A stretch of 64,000 nucleotides of DNA from Guadua angustifolia (Eukaryota > Streptophyta > Magnoliopsida > Poales > Poaceae). The stretch spans positions 12,022,852 through 12,086,851 of the forward strand of contig CM070508.1 in NCBI GenBank assembly GCA_036346375.1, written 5' to 3'. The position numbers and the translations under genes were made by a program. The notes beneath the pieces were generated by a model. It saw only the letters and a program-made list of their open reading frames with translations, searched no databases and was not told the origin of the DNA. Positions 58,076 through 64,000 of this stretch are shown in pieces (within the stretch, counting starts at the first letter, position 1; each line of letters opens with the position of its first letter).

Positions 58076-58644
58076 GGGTGTGTTTGGTAGAGCTCTAAGA
58101 GCATCTCCAACAGTTCCTAATATTTAGACTCCCAATATTCTTCGATTGGAACCTTCCCAAAAAATTTTGGGTCTACAAAATACCTTGTTCTTCAACAGTT
58201 CCTATATTTTCTCCCAAAAACACCTTTGAATTGGTCCGGTGGGCCATCCTGGGCACGAAATAATGTTGATTGGGAGCGCGGACAGAGCGCACAAAAATGA
58301 GGAGTCGGGGTCCTGTTTTTGGGCGTGCCAAAATTTGAGGAGCTAAAAAGATGAACTGTTGGAGTACCTTTTTTTACAATCAAGCTCAAAATCAGGTTTT
58401 GGGAATGGATTTTATGCACTGTTGGAGATGCTCTAACTCTATTAAATTTATAGATTTGGTGGAGCTGGATATTTCTAGCTCCACTAGATTCGTGGAGATG
58501 GAGCTGCGAGTACATTAAGAGTGTTTAGATAGATTATCTTGTTTATATTTTAAACCAAAAATATAAACTTAATTTACTTTATTTTAGTCTACAAGTTTCA
58601 GATCTCAGGTGAAACTAGAATCTAGAGCTCTACCAAACTGGCCC
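58076..58644. mobile_element. PIF/Harbinger (Tourist)-like MITE, with a second one nested inside
   Basis: It begins GGGTGTGTTTGGTAGAGCTC and ends GAGCTCTACCAAACTGGCCC, flanked by TTA on both sides (58073-58075 and 58645-58647). It is the same family as 25001-25207, in inverse orientation. It is interrupted by 58099-58433. Confidence 0.8.
58099..58433. mobile_element. Tourist-like MITE nested in the element at 58076
   Basis: Ends GAGCATCTCCAACAGT and ACTGTTGGAGATGCTC are perfect 16-bp inverted repeats, flanked by TAA on both sides (58096-58098 and 58434-58436). 335 bp, non-coding. The terminus matches the 2.5-kb element at 50157-52697. Confidence 0.88.
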
Positions 58645-58647
58645 TTA

Positions 58648-59157
58648 ATAGGATATGAATACAGTTTAGATTTTCCTATCTATTAATGATTTCTCTTTTA
58701 TTCATATCTATAATTGAATTTGCATAAAAGAAATAGATGTGGATATGGTATAGGTTTTTGTCATCCAAAATGTTGTTCTATCCCAAGTATTCATATTCAA
58801 ATTCGACAAAACAATATACATACTTTATTGCAATATGTGTAATTGGTTGGATGAATTTTGTTAATTTAATGTGAATTCATGATTCATTGAGAAAAAATAA
58901 ATTAAAATGATTAAGTGTGATTACATGTCACTAATACCTTCATGTTATATAAGTTCCGAGGATATTTGAATCCGATTAAGTTGAATAGATATTCGATTCA
59001 CATTCATATTTGAACATATTTGAATTTGTATCAGTATTTATTTAAAAATACGAATAAAAATATAATTTCACAACTATTCGATCCGTATTCCATCTGATTC
59101 CACCTGCCCGGCAAATGGCTCGAGTTTGAGGGAGTTTGGGTGGAATTTAAAGGATGC

Positions 59158-59200
<43 letters not shown>

Positions 59201-59378
59201 CTGTTTTGTTTTGCTTGTGGGTGTTGCTTGAGCTCGTGAGCTCATTGAACGGATGGTGTGGTGTGGCGGAGTGATTACCATTTAACCACATAAGAAGCTA
59301 AAACAGGCTGCCATTTTCTATACAAGAAGCTACCTCTAATTACAGGTAATAAATTATAACTCCGCAACATAAACAAGA
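58648..59378. other. intergenic, no gene seen
   Basis: AT-rich DNA with a (CT)n microsatellite at 59162-59197. No recognisable coding sequence. Confidence 0.5.
59162..59197. repeat. (CT)n microsatellite
   Basis: About 17 uninterrupted CT dinucleotides. The minus-strand ORF with a run of Glu-Arg is a product of the repeat. Confidence 0.95.
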
Positions 59379-59450
59379 TCCGTTGTAGTCTAGCTGGTTA
59401 GGATACTCGGCTCTCACCCGAGAGACCCGGGTTCGAGTCCCGGCAACGGA
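59379..59450 (+). tRNA. trnE-CTC: tRNA-Glu (anticodon CTC)
   Basis: 72 nt fold as a full cloverleaf. The acceptor stem is TCCGTTG with CAACGGA, the A box TAGTCTAGCTGG, the anticodon arm CTCGG-CTCTCAC-CCGAG with loop anticodon CTC, and the B box GGTTCGAGTCC. It is intronless, with no encoded CCA. An oligo-T stretch (ATTTTTTATCC, then TTTTTTTTT) just after the gene is the polymerase III terminator. It decodes GAG. Nuclear form: the surroundings are not organellar. Confidence 0.97.
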
Positions 59451-60260
59451 ATTTTTTATCCTTTTTTTTTGTTCTGAAAGCTGAAGTACCTACCATCTTG
59501 TTCTCTCAACATCTGATTGCTTATTATTTTTCTTGTTCTCTGAACATCTGATTGCTTATTATTTTTCTCTCGGTCATCGTCAATTGTCTAGAGTATACGG
59601 CAACGAGTACTAGACTACTAGTGAAGTCTTTGTTACATGGCAATGCATTCTGTTAGAATCCAGTGTCCTCATGACCATTACAGCATGGGACCTTTTCGCT
59701 TTTCTGATGTTCTTGTTTGATAGAAAGCAAACGAGGAAACGGTCGAAGCCATGCAACGGTAGCGTGCACCTTCCCTCTCAATACTGACCAAGCTCGTAGG
59801 TTCATACAGCTAATCCAAGATTTAATCCCGGCACGTTGCACCAACGCAATTTTTGACTGGCAATTAACAGAAAATTACTATCCAACTATTTGTCCCCAAC
59901 CTGTAACACGCTACTTGTGAACAATTCTAGTGTACCCCTGAATACCAAATGTAGGAAAAACCATCTCAAAGAAAAAAATAGTAGGAAAATCAAGTTCATC
60001 TTGTACGTTAGTATTTTACAATCTATATATGCTATTGCCATTCATTTACATGAATATTTTCTTGCCAGAACTTCCTTTCGCATGATTTCTGCAACAATGC
60101 CCATTGCTTGTTTAAGCCTGATCTGCAACCCAAATGGCATCCAGAAGACACAGATTTACGTCGCCGGTTTATTTATCTGGTTTAATTCTCAGGTAATCGA
60201 ATTGAGGCCGGGGTAAGGTAGAACTAATCAAGAATAGGAGGAGATCGGTCGACCGACGCC
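59451..60260. other. intergenic / upstream of DUF1218 gene
   Basis: After the tRNA terminator, a direct repeat of about 34 bp (TTCTCTCAACATCTGATTGC and TTCTCTGAACATCTGATTGC) lies at 59500-59565. No gene is recognised. The last part precedes the DUF1218 ATG. Confidence 0.45.
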
Positions 60261-63152
60261 ATGGCTCTGAGCCAGAGCACGCAGTTCGGCATCGCCACCG
60301 CGCTGTTCGGCGTGCTCTCCTTCCTCCTCAGCATCTTCGCCGAGCTGAAGAAGGTATGTTGCGATCGATGTGCACAAATGCTGTCCCTTTCCGGAGCATC
60401 AGGTGCGCGTGTGCTGAAAACGAGATTCTTCTCTTCTCATTTCCCCCCTGTGCGTGCGCGTAGCCGCCGCACGGGGCGCCGATCAAGTTCAGGGACGTGG
60501 TTGTCTGCCAGTTCCCGCCGGATCGGACGGTGGCGCTGGGCGCGTTCTCGACGCTCGCCGCCGCGTGCTGCCCGGGGATCGGAGCCTTCTCTGTCTTCTT
60601 CGCCTACAACAGCAGGTCCGTCGCAAGGAAGGCCCTCTTCGACTACGCCCTGCCCACATCTTCTTCGATCTCACCATGTAAGAGATCACAAATCACGCAG
60701 CTAGCCTCGAAAATTACGACTACGTGAATATGCTAATCAAGTTTCTTTTTATTTTGCCCCGTTTCTGCAGAGGCATTACGGTGGCCGGGGCAGGCACGAT
60801 GTGGGCGATGTGTTCGTTCCAATACGGATTTATCGTGCTTCGTGTCTAAACTATATAGTATTGGCCTGGCTTGTTTTTATGAGTCTAAGACGCATTTCAT
60901 TTGCGCCGTCTGCTTAAATGTCGTGCTAGTTCAGATTCAGCCTATTTACACTATTGCGATGAGAGGAAAGGAATCGGAGAAGTATAGAGTTGAGACAGTA
61001 AAAACAAATATTATGAAAAAAAACTAAAATTTATTTATTCTTGAACAGTTACAGAAAGCGAGAGGATGTGCTGAACACGGGTGAGAGGGGGGCAATGGAC
61101 GAGAAAGAAAGTGAGTAAGACAGACGAGAGAGATTAAGAGAGACGGACGAGAGAGGAAAAGATTGAGAGAGATAGCTGAGAGAGATTGATAGAGATGGAC
61201 GAGAGAGAGAGCAGCTTCTTGCACTGTCTTTCAATCTCTCAACTCCCTTTTTCCCTCTTGCTTGCTCTCAGCTCTTTCTCGCTCGTCCATCTTTCTCAAT
61301 ATCTCTCAGTGCTCTCTCTCCCTCTCTCCCATCTTTCTCAATCTCTCTTAGCTCTCTAGCGTGTCGTCTTCTCTCTATCTTTCTTAGTTCTCTCTCTCAA
61401 TCCAATAACTAAAGGGCCAAACGATTTATCCTTCCAATATCTTTTGGAGCTTGGAGTTCACGGTGACGGCTGGTGCTCTAACATCGATGTAGTGGCACTA
61501 CATCCCCAAATTAACCATAGCCTAGTTCGTATTGTTGTGGATGTCTGGCCCCCTAGATATTATTCTCTTGAAACAGATCATCTCCTAAATTTGTCTACGT
61601 TCATATGAAATAATATATGTCCGTGATAATATTTATAAATAGCATACATTACTGTCACACCTCAAATTACAATTGACACACAAACAACTTGCTTTCATCA
61701 CTACAGTCACCGATGCCAATACAAAATGTTTTTGACCAATCAAGGCAGTTAAGCATGTTACAAGCGCTTCCCCCATAAATTTTCTAATACTCATAAATTT
61801 TCTCCTAAAATAAATTATGAAATAATACTCATAAATTTAGCATGTAACAAAATTTCCTTTTTCCATCCCCTTTCCCCTTTTTTTCACTAATTTTCTCATT
61901 TCCCCCTCTTTTTTCCTCTCTCTTTCCACCTTTTTTCCCCTCTCTTTTCCCCCACCCTTTTTCTCCCACCCTTTTTCCCCATACGGTTATTTTCCTTTAT
62001 TCCCTCTCTCCCCCTCTTTTTTTCCTCTCCTGGTCAAAACCTCGAACCACACGTCGACACCTCAATCCCCTCCTCCCTCCCCTCTACACCACGATGCCTC
62101 GATCCCCCACCCCTAAATCAAATGCCTCACCGCTTACCGCCGTAACCTCCTAATCCCGCGCTGCGGCGGTTCCACGAGCTCCTCGCGCCCACCGCCCCCC
62201 CTCTTCTGCCTCTGTTTCGCGGTTGCACACGTCTCTCCCCGGTCATCCCTGCTATGTCCAACTCTGATGAGCCTAATGTGTGCAAGGCAGCTAGGGTGGT
62301 GTTGCTGCTAGACCATGAGGGAGACCTGCACTATGCCGCCATCATCTGCCCCTCACCTCCCTCCATGGCAATCATAGCAAGCGCGGGGTGCGTGCGGTGG
62401 CCTCCTTGCTTCCCCCACCGTCGCGGCCTTCTCACCTCTCCCCTTGCTACCCTCTGCCTCCCCCACATGGGTGAGGTGGAGCGGAGGGGCCAAGGCATCA
62501 TGGCAAAGGAGCCGAGGCGATGCGGGAGCCGAGATGGTGTGGCGAGACGTGGGAGCCAAAGTAGCGCGGCGGACAGCGACCTCGATGAGCGAGGGCCTCA
62601 ACGGGCAGTCAGCCTAGGTGGCGCGAGCGGCAGGGGGACAGCGTCGACGGCCTCGGTGAGCGACGATGTTGGCGACCTCGGCAGGATCGGCAGGTAACCT
62701 CCTACCCCGCTCCTCTCCCTATTGCGGCAAAGTCACCTCTGCCGCCATGCCGCGGCATGCTCTGTGCTGTCGTGTCCAGCCGTGTCGTGCCAGGCTGCCC
62801 ATCGTGTCCGGTTCTCAGACCCAGCATGGCCCCAAGCTTCAGTGCTGTGCCGGAACGGCACGACTCACTTCGTGAAGGGCCATGCCTATCATGCCTCGGA
62901 CCGGCTCGCACAAGCCTAGGCCGAGTGCCCACCTATGGCAACTGAAGCCATGCACCATGTCCGGAACGTGCACCGCAACCGAGGGTACGCCTGCTGGCAC
63001 CCAAGACAGGGGTGTTCAGTGGCGCGGCGTTCCTCAGCCTCAATGACAATGAGGCACTCCTCTGGATTATCAGCCTCATGCTTGCCGACAACATCAAAGA
63101 GGACTATTTCGATGATGACAGCGTTGACAGTGGCTTGGGGCTCGAGAAGTAA
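60261..63152 (+). pseudogene. DUF1218 (modifying wall lignin-type) membrane-protein gene split by an insertion
   Basis: Exon 1, 60261-60353 (MALSQSTQFGIATALFGVLS, then LLSIFAELKK). Exon 2, 60464-60677 (KFRDVVVCQFPPDRTVALGA, then KALFDYAL and HIFFDLT). Exon 3 starts at 60771 (ITVAGAGTMWAM) and is cut after 60810. Its continuation is at 62938-63152 (ATEAMHHVRNVHRN, then FSGAAFLSLNDN, LMLADNIKEDYF and a TAA at 63150-63152). Spliced, these give the normal DUF1218 length, about 187 residues with four membrane spans; characterised relatives act at endomembranes and affect lignin. Two frame changes, each like one lost C, lie at the C-runs at 60653-60655 and 63000-63002. With the 2.1-kb insertion the gene is almost certainly dead: read through the insertion it ends at 60849. 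Confidence 0.82.
60811..62937. mobile_element. 2.1-kb insertion of unknown class inside the DUF1218 gene
   Basis: The coding sequence on the two sides joins exactly at ATG: ...GGGCGATG at 60810 and ...CCTATG before GCAACTGAAGCC at 62938. So ATG is at both ends, possibly a 3-bp target duplication. The insert has purine-rich and pyrimidine-rich low-complexity runs (61080-61400), an AT-rich middle, a C-rich block (61850-62240) and a GC-rich end. No terminal inverted repeats, LTRs or protein domains were recognised. The ORF at 62254-62697 (147 codons) is GC-driven and unrecognised. Confidence 0.6.
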
Positions 63153-64000
63153 CGACTTGATAGCTCTCACAATATGCCTGTTGTATCTGCATAACAATAA
63201 AACACGAGTGTACATAGAGATGCACCTGGTCGAGACTTTTTCTCTGTAAATAAATTTATGTACTGCACATCTGCCGCAACTTAATTAAGGTTCCCATTTA
63301 GGACGTAAAAAAATCAGATAAACAAATTGAGAGAACATCACACATGTTTAGAGCGTAGAAATTTCAAAAATATTTTAGATGAATTTTGCAGAAAATAATT
63401 TAGTTCAATTCCGAAACACGGAAAATTGTGCTACCAATCGAGACCTACACGGCGGAGAACCAGACGAAAACCATTGAAAAAGCGGCTTGTATAAAATCAT
63501 TATTTGCTATTGGCATGGAAACAGACCAATGTGGGTGGGGCCCACGATCAATTTCGGGGACAATACTGGGGCCCATCGGCTTCACGAGGTCAGTGGTTAC
63601 TTTTTTTTCAAAAATAACTCTCTTAAAAAATTTATAAAAGTAGTTCCAGAGTCGGTCTTGAGTTTTTGAGAACTCGGGGTGAAATTATAAACGGAAGCCC
63701 CCTAATATAAGTATCAAAATATTTTTATACTATCATGTATCAACTGAAAAGACAATATTCAGTGTATTATAGAAATTGTTACCGATAAATAAATGGAAGT
63801 ACAAAAGTGAGATTATTTACCTCAAACATTTTGTAGAGATCATCTTAGCAAATATCTTCTAATATTTCTAGATGCAAAATCATCAATTATGACCTCAACA
63901 TTAATGTCATCTAATAATTTCTTCTCAATACATAAAATTACTAGACCGTTTAACCTTTCTTGAAACATTATGGACCTCAAATAATTCTTCAATAATTTCA
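63153..64000. other. AT-rich 3' flank, no gene seen
   Basis: Short ORFs only. Nothing recognisable up to the window edge. Confidence 0.5.

Noticed and set aside
60811..60849. Short C-terminus ending FIVLRV as the natural end of the DUF1218 protein
   Set aside because: The family C-terminus is found at 62938-63152 and joins exactly, so this end comes from the insertion.
62254..62697. 147-codon ORF as a separate gene
   Set aside because: GC-driven, no domain, lies inside the insertion that splits the DUF1218 gene.

Overview
This window is nuclear DNA from a grass (Poaceae). The evidence is GC-rich 5' ends on the genes, plant GT-AG introns, many small TIR elements of Tourist, PIF/Harbinger and hAT type, a Mutator-like element carrying a plant mobile domain (PMD) gene, a Tat-type Ty3/gypsy element with the antisense ORF typical of grass copies, and a plant tRNA-Glu. 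The species cannot be named from the sequence.

Layout. 1-1460: intergenic DNA with three small TIR or foldback elements. 2079-4829 (+): an intact two-exon NETWORKED 2 (NET2) actin-binding gene. 4830-9499: AT-rich intergenic DNA with a possible repeat element. 9500-10615 (+): a three-exon CCT-domain (CMF/ASML2-like) gene whose frame is broken four times. 11243-22436: an 11.2-kb MULE with about 240-bp palindrome-rich TIRs, a perfect 10-bp target duplication, decayed transposase and PMD genes on the minus strand, and a 21-unit minisatellite. 22450-34900: satellite-like repeats, nested hAT and PIF MITEs, a 325-bp tandem duplication and long LTR-like repeats, with no convincing gene.

34940-49950: a three-level nest of retroelements. 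A dead Ty1/copia element was split in its RNase H by a Tat-type Ty3/gypsy element (37797-49194, target duplication ATAAT). That element was later split by a compact gag-protease-only LTR element (41229-46249, target duplication CGATC). 50157-52697: a Harbinger-like TIR element with a GC-rich insert.

53490-57692 (or 57753) (-): a 15-exon NADPH oxidase (RBOH) gene of the pollen RBOHH/J type. 59379-59450 (+): tRNA-Glu(CTC). 60261-63152 (+): a DUF1218 (MWL-type) membrane-protein gene whose last exon is split by a 2.1-kb insertion.

Together: NET2 and RBOHH/J-type genes are both known from pollen-tube growth, but they lie more than 48 kb apart and nothing in the sequence shows that they are co-regulated. 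The rest is the usual nested-transposon landscape of a grass. The least ordinary items are the MULE-PMD element with its internal minisatellite, the gag-protease-only LTR element, the LTR-to-integrase fusion in the Tat element, and seven apparent one-base losses in three genes, mostly at C or G runs, which may be assembly errors.
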